Shown here in pieces: positions 1 to 6,036 of a stretch of 7,144 bases of DNA. Source of the DNA: Methanomassiliicoccus sp. UBA345 (lineage in GTDB: Archaea > Thermoplasmatota > Thermoplasmata > Methanomassiliicoccales > Methanomassiliicoccaceae). The translations under genes and the position numbers were made by a program. The stretch's first letter is position 1; every line of letters begins with the position of its first letter. The notes below the pieces were generated by a model. That model was not told where the DNA came from. It made no database searches and worked only from the letters and a program-made list of their open reading frames with translations. Where the stretch lies: positions 17,975 through 25,118 of the forward strand of contig DATD01000004.1 in NCBI GenBank assembly GCA_002504525.1. Direction: 5' to 3'.

Positions 1-10
1 GGGCGTCGCC

Positions 11-394
11 TCATCCCTTGGCGTCGATAAGGGATATGTTATGGCCTCTGGTGAGCACCTGGAACTTGGACAGGCCGCGAGGGATGCGCAGCAGGTCGAC
101 GTTGCTGATCGTCTTGATGCGGGCGCTGAAGGTGGGCCAGTCCACGTCGTTCGCCAGGTCGAGCAGGTCGATGTTGTCCAGCACCACCATCCCTTCGATG
201 GACTCCAGATCGTTCTTGGAAACAGTGAGCATGTCCAGATCGGCTATGGTGTACACCGGCATGCCGGCCATCTCCAGGAAAGCGCGCATGGCCTCGGTGG
301 TAAGTTCGCCGATCGGTAAGCTCCTCTTCTTGGCCTCGGCGGCGAACTGTGAATAGACCTCCCCGTCGATGCCCCTAATCGTCACGTCTGCCAA
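11..394 (-). CDS. Ribbon-helix-helix protein with leucine/aspartate-rich C-terminal region
   Basis: This 127-residue protein has two visible parts. Residues 1-42 have the pattern of a ribbon-helix-helix DNA-binding domain: a short strand (DVTIRGID), an amphipathic helix rich in Ala/Lys (about 11-27), a turn containing Pro27-Ile-Gly, and a second helix (about 30-42). Residues 44-127 are regularly spaced Leu/Ile/Val with Asp and Asn, suggesting a small repetitive or solenoid-like domain whose role I do not know. The start is TTG at 394-392: a GGGAGG Shine-Dalgarno sits six bases upstream and the RHH strand begins immediately after. The gene overlaps the last 20 bases of the upstream membrane-protein gene on the same strand, which implies one transcript and probable translational coupling. 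It may be a DNA-binding regulator or antitoxin-like protein. No toxin partner is visible, so regulator is the safer reading. The coding call is solid; the function is inference. Confidence 0.75.
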   Translation of the reverse strand: MADVTIRGIDGEVYSQFAAEAKKRSLPIGELTTEAMRAFLEMAGMPVYTIADLDMLTVSKNDLESIEGMVVLDNIDLLDLANDVDWPTFSARIKTISNVDLLRIPRGLSKFQVLTRGHNISLIDAKG

Positions 395-719
395 TATATG
401 CCTCCCGGCGCTCTGATGCTCCAGGAATGGTCACTCTGATAATAAAGACCCCTCCCGCGAGAATGAGCAGGAGCGAGCAGAAAAGAGGAATGGACGGAGC
501 GTGCCCCATGATCGCGAGGGTCCATAGGCTGCCGGCAAGGGTGAGGAGCGATCCAGCGATGAGCCTAGGTAGCGTATGCATGCCCGAAAAGTTGCTGGAT
601 CGCGCCGCTCTGCCGCGGCCGCTCAAATATTCGCGCACCATTTGCCCTCGTCCCTCGACGCGCTCGCTCTTCAACCAGGCATACTCCGGGTCATATCTCG
701 CAGGGGTACAACGCACCAT
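375..719 (-). CDS. Small two-helix membrane protein of unknown function
   Basis: I do not recognise this 114-residue protein. From the ATG at 719 it has a charged, Arg-rich N-terminal stretch of about 48 residues, then two hydrophobic segments (about 51-72 and 77-97) separated by a short polar turn, then a charged Arg/Asp-rich tail. That arrangement suits a helical hairpin in the membrane with both ends in the cytoplasm. An in-frame ATG at 737 would add six residues. I prefer 719 because the TATA-like element near 748-757 would start transcription around 726, leaving a very short leader. The gene overlaps the following RHH gene by 20 bases, the main support for its being real along with the clear hydrophobic pattern. 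The two may act together, for example a membrane sensor and a DNA-binding partner, but this is speculation. Confidence 0.55.
   Translation of the reverse strand: MVRCTPARYDPEYAWLKSERVEGRGQMVREYLSGRGRAARSSNFSGMHTLPRLIAGSLLTLAGSLWTLAIMGHAPSIPLFCSLLLILAGGVFIIRVTIPGASERREAYIGRRDD
401..406 (-). promoter_or_regulatory. Shine-Dalgarno for the RHH gene
   Basis: On the minus strand this reads GGGAGG, six bases before the TTG codon at 394. It lies inside the upstream gene's coding sequence. It decides the TTG start of the RHH gene, since no ATG is available near the beginning of the conserved domain. Confidence 0.65.
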
Positions 720-747
720 TGTCACCACTATCAACATTAGCAGCTAT

Positions 748-757
748 TGTATATTTG
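748..757 (-). promoter_or_regulatory. TATA box of the membrane protein/RHH operon
   Basis: The minus strand reads CAAATATACA here. An archaeal TATA box at this place would direct initiation about 26 bases away, near 726, just ahead of the ATG at 719. This spacing is the reason for choosing that start over the ATG at 737. It is a sequence-pattern call only. Confidence 0.45.
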
Positions 758-844
758 TAGATATCGGTCTCTGCGCTGACAATAGTTTCACGAACAGCTT
801 GAGGCGGCTGATCAGAAGGCCGCCGTCGGCCGCTTTTGGAGCAT

Positions 845-868
845 GCCCGGCCGGGCGGGAACGTCCCG
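845..868. repeat. GC-rich dyads in the divergent intergenic region
   Basis: A perfect 12-base palindrome (GCCCGGCCGGGC, 845-856) abuts a hairpin with a 5-base stem and ACG loop (CGGGA/TCCCG, 856-868). They lie in the roughly 230-base gap between the minus-strand operon (start 719) and the TBP gene. The gap otherwise holds the promoters of the two transcription units and no gene I can support. The dyads could be a protein-binding site or RNA structure; high local GC makes chance a real alternative. Confidence 0.4.
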
Positions 869-918
869 ATGACGGCGTCGGATAATGAGGCCCGGACCCG
901 CTCGTTCATCCAATCCAA

Positions 919-948
919 CATATACTTGACTATGTTTACCTTATAAGG
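919..948 (+). promoter_or_regulatory. Promoter region of the TBP gene
   Basis: Two TATA-like elements are visible. CATATACTT at 919-927 would place initiation near 948-950, giving a nearly leaderless message starting at the conserved N-terminus. The second is the perfect palindrome CCTTATAAGG at 939-948, which could act in either direction and would start plus-strand transcription near 969. The first suits the full-length protein better. The second lies almost on top of the inferred start and may be a binding site for a regulator or for TBP itself. Confidence 0.5.
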
Positions 949-951
949 GGC

Positions 952-999
952 GTTATCATCTCGAACTATACAATTCAGAATGTTGTTGCATCTGCCAGT
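952..999 (+). other. In-frame conserved N-terminus of TBP without a standard start codon
   Basis: Translating upstream of the TTG at 1000 gives VIISNYTIQNVVASAS, fused directly to LGKELDLN. This matches the beginning of the second half of the same protein (VQNIVASADLG), so it is the first strand of the N-terminal TBP repeat and should be part of the protein. Reading back to the in-frame TGA at 886-888, there is no ATG, GTG, TTG or CTG codon before 1000. Candidates are non-standard: ATC at 955 or 958, ATT at 973, or an altered start at about 949-952. The only nearby ATG (980) is in another frame. Confidence 0.7.
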
Positions 1000-1506
1000 T
1001 TGGGAAAGGAACTAGACCTGAATAGCCTGGCACTCAGTCTTAACGGGGCGGAGTACGATCCTCAGATCTTTCCGGGACTGGTATACAGGCTGAAGGATCC
1101 CAAGACCGCGACCCTATTGTTCCGCAGCGGCAAACTGGTGTGCACCGGGGCCAAGACGCATGATCAGGTCAAGCGGGCCATCGACACGGTCGTTGCGAAT
1201 ATCCAGAAATCTGGCATAGACATCGACGATTCTCCCGATTTCGTTGTTCAGAACATTGTCGCCTCGGCGGACCTGGGTCAGCCGGTCAACCTTACCTCGG
1301 TGGTCATCTCCCTCGGCCTGGAGCGGGTGGAGTACGAACCGGAGGTGTTCCCCGGCCTGGTGTACCGAATGACCGATCCGAAGGTAGTGATACTCCTGTT
1401 CGGCTCAGGAAAGCTTGTATGCACCGGGGCGAGACAGCCGTCAGATGTGGAGCAGGCCGTGAAGAACATCGCTGAGGAGCTGCGTTCGGCCGACCTGCTG
1501 TTGTGA
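1000..1506 (+). CDS. tbp: TATA-binding protein (TBP), archaeal transcription initiation factor
   Basis: TBP binds and bends the promoter TATA box and, with TFB, recruits RNA polymerase. The protein is an obvious two-repeat saddle. In the first half, FPGLVYR is at 24-30 and LLFRSGKLVCTG at 39-50; in the second, FPGLVYR is at 117-123 and LLFGSGKLVCTG at 132-143. The phenylalanines that wedge into DNA are present in both halves (Phe24/Phe41 and Phe117/Phe134). Coordinates begin at TTG 1000, the only standard start, but this cuts off the first beta-strand; conserved sequence continues in frame upstream to about 952, which would give about 184 residues, close to the family norm. The C-terminus lacks the strongly acidic tail of some archaeal TBPs. 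Some archaea have several TBPs, so this could be a secondary copy. A transporter gene follows 58 bases later with no clear promoter between, so they may share a transcript. Confidence 0.93.
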   Translation: MGKELDLNSLALSLNGAEYDPQIFPGLVYRLKDPKTATLLFRSGKLVCTGAKTHDQVKRAIDTVVANIQKSGIDIDDSPDFVVQNIVASADLGQPVNLTSVVISLGLERVEYEPEVFPGLVYRMTDPKVVILLFGSGKLVCTGARQPSDVEQAVKNIAEELRSADLLL

Positions 1507-1564
1507 GCGCCCCAACAGGCATGGCGCGCCGGACGAATCCGCGGACTCGCGCAGTTGAACTTCG

Positions 1565-2653
1565 ATGACCTACTTCGACGACCTCAAGGAGTATTTCGCC
1601 CTTGGCAGGAAGGAGGCCCTGGGCATCGCAGCCTGCGTCCTACTGGCCATGCTCGCCTATGTGGTCACCAGAGGTACGCTGTTCGAGAACGGCCCGCGGG
1701 TGCTACCGGCCGAGCTGTTCGTCAGCGATCCCGTATTCTCGACCCTGGCCAAGATCGGTCCCATCGTCTTGGCATTGTTACTGGGCCTGCTGATCACCTC
1801 CCGCCTTCTTATTCCCGGGGCATCATACTCTGGCAAGTACCTCCTCAGGGTGGCCATCGCCCTAATGGGAGCGCGAGTGACCGTCGATGTCCTCTCTCGC
1901 GCTTCCCCGGCCGGCCTCGCCATCATCCTGGCAACGATGGCATTCACCGTCTGGTTGGCGCTCCGCATGAGCCGGAAGCGGGCGGTCGATAAGGACGCCG
2001 CGGCGCTCATCGGGACTGGAAACGGGGTGTGCGGCGTGTCTGCCTGCCTATGCATCGCCCCGGTCATTAATGCTCGACCGCACAATCTGCACGCGGTCAT
2101 AGGGGTGATAAGTCTCCTTGGCCTGGTGGGGGTGTTCCTCGTCCCCTGGCTGGCCGCCCTGCTCAACCTTACCGACGCCCAGGCGGCGGTGTTCATAGGC
2201 GGCTCGCTACATGAGATCGGCAACGTCGTCCCCGCCGCCGAGCTGTACCAGAGCGCGCTGGGAGGCGGCGACGTGCTCGGCCTCGTCCTGGCCTACAAGA
2301 TGGTCCGGGTAGCCATGTTGGTAGTCCTCGCCTACGTCCTGGCCCGGCTGTTCTCCCGCGCTGGGGAGGGGAGGGGCGTGCCGGTCAAGCCTCAGGGCTT
2401 CCTGCTGGTCTTCGTGGCCGTGGCCGCCGCCGTCTCCATTCTGATCGCTGTCGAGCCATCACTGGGCGGGGAGATCAGGAACGCGCTGGTAAACGTGTCG
2501 GCGTCCGTGCTGACCGTGGCCATGGCCGGGGTCGGCTTGGCTATGGACCTAAGGGAGACCGTGCGGGTCGGAGGCCGACTGCTCCCGCTCACCACCATAG
2601 TTTGGCTGGCACAGCTCGCCCTGCTGCTCGTGCTGACCGTGGCGCTGGTGTGA
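1565..2653 (+). CDS. YeiH/UPF0324 family membrane protein, putative sulfate exporter
   Basis: This 362-residue, very hydrophobic protein belongs to the YeiH (UPF0324, Cons_hypoth698) family, listed in transporter classification as putative sulfate exporters and usually 330-370 residues with about ten membrane helices. Family landmarks seen are a glycine-rich GTGNGVCGVSA segment at 150-160 followed by a hydrophobic stretch ending in Pro166, GGSLHEIGNVV at 212-222 (the conserved Gly-Ser-x-His-Glu region), KMVRV at 245-249, and the late AMAGVGLAMDL helix near 319-329. Arg/Lys-rich loops (about 134-143 and 261-276) point to cytoplasmic turns. The ATG at 1565 gives the usual N-terminus; I see no Shine-Dalgarno, and the gap after TBP is GC-rich with no TATA box, so co-transcription with TBP or an internal promoter is likely. 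The substrate is unproven for most members: family assignment is strong, the sulfate role is inherited and uncertain. Confidence 0.85.
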   Translation: MTYFDDLKEYFALGRKEALGIAACVLLAMLAYVVTRGTLFENGPRVLPAELFVSDPVFSTLAKIGPIVLALLLGLLITSRLLIPGASYSGKYLLRVAIALMGARVTVDVLSRASPAGLAIILATMAFTVWLALRMSRKRAVDKDAAALIGTGNGVCGVSACLCIAPVINARPHNLHAVIGVISLLGLVGVFLVPWLAALLNLTDAQAAVFIGGSLHEIGNVVPAAELYQSALGGGDVLGLVLAYKMVRVAMLVVLAYVLARLFSRAGEGRGVPVKPQGFLLVFVAVAAAVSILIAVEPSLGGEIRNALVNVSASVLTVAMAGVGLAMDLRETVRVGGRLLPLTTIVWLAQLALLLVLTVALV

Positions 2654-3083
2654 GCCGCCTTATGCCGCATCGGAGAAAGCGGGATCGTATCGATGCCCCC
2701 AATATCTGCTACTAGTCCTGCTCGCCTGCGTTGACGGAGGTCATGGCCCTGCAGCCGCAAGGGGCAATGTCTTTCAGCCATTGTCGGGAAGCTCCTGCCC
2801 AAGTACCACGGCGCCGGAGTTGAATCGATTAGCGTCGAGGCACCTAATTGCTCCGGCCCCAGAGGAGTGTCACAGCCGACCTGCCCATACTATTCGGACA
2901 GGTCCAATGCATAAACGGGAGCCGAAACCTTCTGAACACCAATGCATTTCATCCGTCTGGCTTGTTGCTTCATCTTTTCCATCGGTGGGGCGTAGGGATC
3001 CGCCATGCCCGGGCCGGGCGCGGGCCAGCCTGGCATTCGGACAAGAACGGTTTACCTCAGGCACCCAATAGCTCTCGGGAGGT

Positions 3084-3099
3084 GGCGCCACACGGCGCC
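3084..3099. repeat. GGCGCC hairpin in the convergent gap
   Basis: Two copies of the self-complementary hexamer GGCGCC flank an ACAC loop, giving a tight 6-base-pair hairpin on either strand. No T-run follows, so it is not a typical archaeal terminator. Being about 155 bases downstream of the exporter stop (minus strand) and 430 bases past the YeiH-type stop, its role is unclear. Confidence 0.4.
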
Positions 3100-3117
3100 T
3101 CGCGGAACGGACATGGA

Positions 3118-3127
3118 GTGATATCAC
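3118..3127. repeat. Perfect palindrome GTGATATCAC beside a TATA-like element
   Basis: A 10-base perfect palindrome directly adjoins TCATTATAGAAT on the plus strand (ATTCTATAATGA on the minus strand, about 3128-3139). In archaea a dyad next to a TATA box is the usual arrangement of a repressor site, but no convincing gene lies downstream in either direction. If it is a promoter, its product would be a non-coding or antisense RNA, or the element is a relic. Confidence 0.35.
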
Positions 3128-3254
3128 ATCATTATAGAATGGACTGATTCGAGTCCCCTTCATGAGGGAGGAAGGGCGCGACGCGGCCGGAATCTCGATC
3201 TCCCGGTCCGCGCCGCTGGTTATTGGAAGGCAGAATTGCTCAGTCGTCGAGCGT

Positions 3255-4712
3255 CTACTGCCCTCCAAGTGTCTGCGCCTCGTGCGGAGCTGAGCTGATC
3301 GTCCCCGCGCTCATGGCGGACTTGTTCAACCATACGAACAGGGCCGTGAGCAGGGAGAGCAGCGCGGCTATTCCCCAGCAATATATGTAGCCGGACATGT
3401 CGCCCACGAAACTTCCGAGGATGAGGGCTGCAAGGACCGGACCTACGGACATGCCGATGGTAAGGATCATAGAATTGACGGCGGTCGTCGATCCGAAGTT
3501 ATCCTTCGAACATACGCAGGATATCGTGTTGGTGTTCCCGGTCGAAGCCATTCCGATGCCGACCCCAAACATCAGCACGGAGAGGATCACGCCTACCTCG
3601 GACGTCCTCAGCAGCGCGAGGCTGATGAATCCAAGGGCGGCTATGACCAGGCCTGCGGTCAGTATCCACCAGTGCCCGAACCTCGGGCCCAGCTTCCCGC
3701 CGAGGGGCGAAGCGGTCAGCTGTCCCACAGCGTTCGGCAGGAGGAATAAGCCGATGATGACCTGGCTGGTCTTGCCGAAGCCGCCGTTCTCGACCGGCTC
3801 GCCCATGAAGAAAGGCAAGGTCTGATACAACATGAACATGGCCAGGCCGATGAAGAACATGCTGATGTACGCCACCGTGATGTTTCGGTTCTTCAGCAGC
3901 TCAAGCCGCACTATCGGCTCGCTGCATCTCTTCTCTCTGACTATGAAGGCAACGAAGAACAGGGCCGCGCATACGAAGAGCCCAACGGTCAAGGACGATC
4001 TCCAGCCCCATACCGCACCTTGCGACAGGGGAAGCAGGAACGTAAGTATTCCAAATCCGAGGAGGATCGACCCTATGACGTCCATTCTGGTAGGGTGCCT
4101 TGCTTGCTTGTCAGGGACGATACGCCAGACTATGACGGAGAGCAGAGCCACAATAGGCAGGACGACCCAGAAGGCCTCCTTCCAGCCGATGAACGAGATG
4201 AGTATGCCGCCACCGACCATTCCTGTGGCCGCTCCCACGCCGAGCATGGCCCCGATCAGGCCTATGCCCACGGGGACCAAGCGCGGCGGCAGGATGTCCA
4301 TTGCCATCCCCATCAGCAACGTGACGGCGCCCATCCCGATTCCCTGGATGGTTCTGAACACGATCAGCGAGAGCAGGTCCCAGGAGACCGCTGCTCCTGT
4401 AAGTCCGATCATGTAAACGACCATGATCGCGAGGAGGAGGGGCTTCCGACCATACATCTCGCCCAGCTTACCTACGATAGGTATTGTGACCGCTCCGGCC
4501 AGGGAGTACGCCGCCAGGACCCAAGCTAGATCGGTAGTTTGCGCAGACAGGTCCTGCCCCATGCCTGGCAATCCAGGCACGAGCATGGTCTCGACGAAGA
4601 TCGTCATGAGACCGAGGATGGCCATAATGATGATCAGGAAGATACCGTGTCTCTCATTATGCCGAGGATCATTCAGATCCTTATGACTAACTTTCTTTGA
4701 ACTGGCCATCAT
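3255..4712 (-). CDS. MFS multidrug exporter, DHA2 (EmrB/QacA, 14-helix) type
   Basis: This is a 485-residue proton-coupled drug exporter of the major facilitator superfamily. Numbering from the ATG at 4712, helix 1 spans about 23-44. DLAWVLAAYSL at 61-71 is the typical DHA2 segment after the first loop. GKLGEMYGRK at 81-90 is MFS motif A. FRTIQGIGMG at 119-128 holds motif B with its Arg120. The Gly-rich GIGLIGAMLGVGAATG run (from about 149) is the antiporter motif C region in helix 5. The length and the extra central helices (about 213-260) fit the 14-helix class, inserted in the cytoplasmic membrane. The start could also be ATG 4709 or TTG 4739; 4712 is preferred because GGGG lies just ahead and the TATA element at 4751-4764 leaves a leader of roughly 20 bases. 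The gene stands alone with no adjacent regulator. The exported compounds cannot be told from sequence. Confidence 0.9.
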   Translation of the reverse strand: MMASSKKVSHKDLNDPRHNERHGIFLIIIMAILGLMTIFVETMLVPGLPGMGQDLSAQTTDLAWVLAAYSLAGAVTIPIVGKLGEMYGRKPLLLAIMVVYMIGLTGAAVSWDLLSLIVFRTIQGIGMGAVTLLMGMAMDILPPRLVPVGIGLIGAMLGVGAATGMVGGGILISFIGWKEAFWVVLPIVALLSVIVWRIVPDKQARHPTRMDVIGSILLGFGILTFLLPLSQGAVWGWRSSLTVGLFVCAALFFVAFIVREKRCSEPIVRLELLKNRNITVAYISMFFIGLAMFMLYQTLPFFMGEPVENGGFGKTSQVIIGLFLLPNAVGQLTASPLGGKLGPRFGHWWILTAGLVIAALGFISLALLRTSEVGVILSVLMFGVGIGMASTGNTNTISCVCSKDNFGSTTAVNSMILTIGMSVGPVLAALILGSFVGDMSGYIYCWGIAALLSLLTALFVWLNKSAMSAGTISSAPHEAQTLGGQ

Positions 4713-4750
4713 GTTTTCCCCATGATAGTCAAATCGCAAATCGGAGGACC

Positions 4751-4764
4751 CTATTAATAATTAA
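4751..4764 (-). promoter_or_regulatory. TATA box of the MFS exporter gene
   Basis: The minus strand reads TTAATTATTAATAG, a strongly AT-rich block in otherwise GC-rich DNA. It would start transcription around 4731-4735, about 20 bases before the ATG at 4712, and it argues against the TTG at 4739 as the start. Confidence 0.55.
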
Positions 4765-5050
4765 CTGCACTACGGCGCGAGCGATGGTCTCAACCGACCG
4801 ATGTCTGGTTGCTGCAGATTCTCATCGAACAAGAACTGATCATTTACTCCATCTTTACAGCCCCGTCCCGGGAGAGCGACATTATGGTAGGCTGATGCCT
4901 AGTTGGCATTAGGGAGCCCGCAGGCAGGAGCATCATGCATTACTATCGTGCACACGCCTATGTCTAACGACATGCCCATCACATCCCCTATTGCGGCTTG
5001 CCTTGCTAGGAGGATGAACGGCCGAACTGGAGAAAGAACTGATATGGAGT
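4765..5050. other. Intergenic stretch with no gene seen
   Basis: This region lies between the MFS promoter and the tRNA-Leu terminator. Short frames exist, including a 12-codon plus-strand frame from the ATG at 5014 that directly abuts AGGAGG, too close for normal Shine-Dalgarno use. None has a recognisable product. The one structural element is the hairpin at 4892-4912. The region may contain an unrecognised small RNA, but nothing shows it. Confidence 0.45.
4892..4912. repeat. 8-base-pair hairpin (CTGATGCC / GGCATTAG)
   Basis: Bases 4892-4899 can pair with 4905-4912 around a TAGTT loop; one of the eight pairs is G-U on the plus strand. It has no T-run on either side. It may be a protein-binding dyad or part of a small RNA; function unknown. 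Confidence 0.4.
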
Positions 5051-5057
5051 AAAAAAA
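5051..5057 (-). terminator. Oligo-T terminator of tRNA-Leu
   Basis: Seven consecutive T residues on the minus strand lie about 45 bases past the CCA end of the tRNA. Archaeal RNA polymerase terminates at such T-runs without needing a hairpin, so this is the likely end of the tRNA precursor. Confidence 0.55.
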
Positions 5058-5101
5058 CTGCATCGGTGAAAAGGCGCTTGACATCTGTAAGAATTGATAA
5101 T

Positions 5102-5188
5102 TGGTGCAGGGGAAGGGATTTGAACCCTCGGACCACTAAGGACAAGGCCCTCAACCTTGCGCCGTTGGCCAAGCTTGGCTACCCCTGC
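5102..5188 (-). tRNA. tRNA-Leu, anticodon GAG, CCA encoded
   Basis: On the minus strand the gene begins with GCAGGGG (5188-5182), which pairs with CCCCTGC (5112-5106). This is followed by discriminator A at 5105 and a genome-encoded CCA at 5104-5102. The anticodon stem CAAGG/CCTTG encloses the loop TTGAGGG, so the anticodon is GAG (5152-5150), reading CUC and CUU leucine codons. A 13-base variable region makes it a class II tRNA, as expected for leucine. The T-arm is GAGGG, loop TTCAAAT, then CCCTT. No intron is present. It has its own promoter and T-run, so it is a single-gene transcript. RNase P, whose RNA is encoded about 1 kb away, would remove its short 5' leader. Confidence 0.96.
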
Positions 5189-5212
5189 GTTAGAGCAGCA
5201 CAATACTGGGGC

Positions 5213-5223
5213 CATTTATTAAC
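5213..5223 (-). promoter_or_regulatory. TATA box of tRNA-Leu
   Basis: The minus strand reads GTTAATAAATG, centred about 30 bases before the first base of the mature tRNA. The predicted start near 5191 leaves only a few leader bases. AGGAAAA just upstream on the same strand resembles a BRE-type purine element. Confidence 0.6.
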
Positions 5224-5299
5224 TTTTCCTTCCGCGGTGCTGCATGGAGCTGTAATGTCGGTCGTCGAGGGTGATCGTCGGGACGTACCTTATCGCCCA

Positions 5300-6013
5300 T
5301 CAATGGACCTCGTGCCTGAACAGGTTAACGATGGCGTGGCATCCGCATGAGGTCGCGATGCCCACGGTGGCTCCGTCAGCAGCATCGTCCAACATATCGA
5401 GCGTTCCTTTTAAATCATCTCCGTGCAGGATACCGACCTCCTCCCCGACGGTGACCAGGACCGAGCGGTGGTCGACAGCTCCTGCCAGCGCTGCGTCCAC
5501 CAGCCGGTGCATAGGTGCCAGACGTTCCTTTCCGGTCACCGGGCATACGGGGGGTCGATCGCACTCTGGACAGCAGGACTTTCCAGACGGCATGTAGCTG
5601 GTGACCATTACGCCTTGGGTACTGTCGATCAACTGCACGATGCCGGCGGGCAGAGCGGCCACCGCCCGGAGGAGAGGGCCTCCGAACGGATGGAGTTCCC
5701 GGTCATGGCGGCGATACCACTCCATCGCCAGGCGGGCAGCGAGATGCCCGGGCGCGGCCGGGACCACCTGGTCCGGGACCCATCGATGGATGAGGTCGGC
5801 AAGGACCACCGTCCCGTCGCCCCTCATGTACAGCACGTCCCCTGCAGCGGCGTCCAGCAACCGGTCCGCGTCATCGACCGAACGGTTGCACAACGACCTT
5901 GCCATGCAGTCCTCGTCTGGATCCACCAATAGCACTCTCGCCCCTTCCCTCAGCGAGCTCTGCACGCCCAGGCGGCCGATCTCCCCTCCCCCCAGGCAGA
6001 CCACAGTCAACAT
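5300..6013 (-). CDS. Rossmann-fold protein with a conserved-looking cysteine cluster, function unknown
   Basis: The N-terminus of this 237-residue protein is a classic dinucleotide-binding fold: strand MLTVVCL, the loop GGGEIG (8-13, a GxGxxG pattern), a helix, then strand RVLLVD ending in Asp31, which would favour NAD/FAD-type ribose binding. The middle (about 86-135) contains PAAPGH and alternating helices and strands. Residues 147-158 form a Cys cluster (Cys147, Cys148, Cys151, Cys157, followed by PVTGK), and near the C-terminus SCGCH adds Cys223, Cys225 and His226. These could bind zinc or an iron-sulfur cluster. I do not recognise the family; a ThiF/HesA-like or TrkA-N-like relation is possible but unproven. 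The ATG at 6013 lies about 30 bases past a good TATA box, so the message is probably leaderless; no Shine-Dalgarno is seen. It is divergent from rnpB and in its own transcription unit. Confidence 0.8.
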   Translation of the reverse strand: MLTVVCLGGGEIGRLGVQSSLREGARVLLVDPDEDCMARSLCNRSVDDADRLLDAAAGDVLYMRGDGTVVLADLIHRWVPDQVVPAAPGHLAARLAMEWYRRHDRELHPFGGPLLRAVAALPAGIVQLIDSTQGVMVTSYMPSGKSCCPECDRPPVCPVTGKERLAPMHRLVDAALAGAVDHRSVLVTVGEEVGILHGDDLKGTLDMLDDAADGATVGIATSCGCHAIVNLFRHEVH

Positions 6014-6036
6014 GCTGTTACTTCATTGTCGCCTGC

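Larger units (their letters stand above)
2654..3254. other. 600-base gap with no supportable gene
   Basis: This stretch lies between the convergent ends of the YeiH-type gene and the MFS exporter. Open frames occur on both strands (for example 2870-3268 minus and 2848-3147 plus), but their translations are rich in Arg, Ser and Pro, overlap each other, and lack hydrophobic cores or familiar motifs, so I read them as chance frames in GC-rich DNA. I see no rRNA, tRNA or SRP RNA core motif. It does contain a short hairpin (3084-3099) and a palindrome beside a TATA-like element (3118-3140), listed separately. For two convergent genes, 600 bases is a long gap, so decayed sequence or an unannotated RNA is possible. 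Confidence 0.5.

Noticed and set aside
691..921. A 76-codon minus-strand frame with ATG at 921 and 909, close to a TATA-like palindrome
   Set aside because: After the first 20 residues the composition becomes Arg/Ser/Pro-rich and unstructured, there is no family resemblance, and it covers the TATA box of the downstream operon. A real short gene is not excluded but is unsupported.
3181..3260. GGAAGGCAG near 3225 as a possible SRP RNA loop
   Set aside because: The flanking sequence does not form the expected helix 8 stem, and no other SRP RNA blocks are found nearby.
2870..3268. A 132-codon minus-strand frame in the convergent gap
   Set aside because: It overlaps the end of the exporter gene in another frame, has random-looking composition and no hydrophobic core or motif; likely a chance frame in GC-rich DNA.
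5014..5052. A 12-codon plus-strand frame directly after AGGAGG
   Set aside because: The Shine-Dalgarno-like motif touches the ATG with no spacer, no promoter is evident, and the peptide has no recognisable feature.
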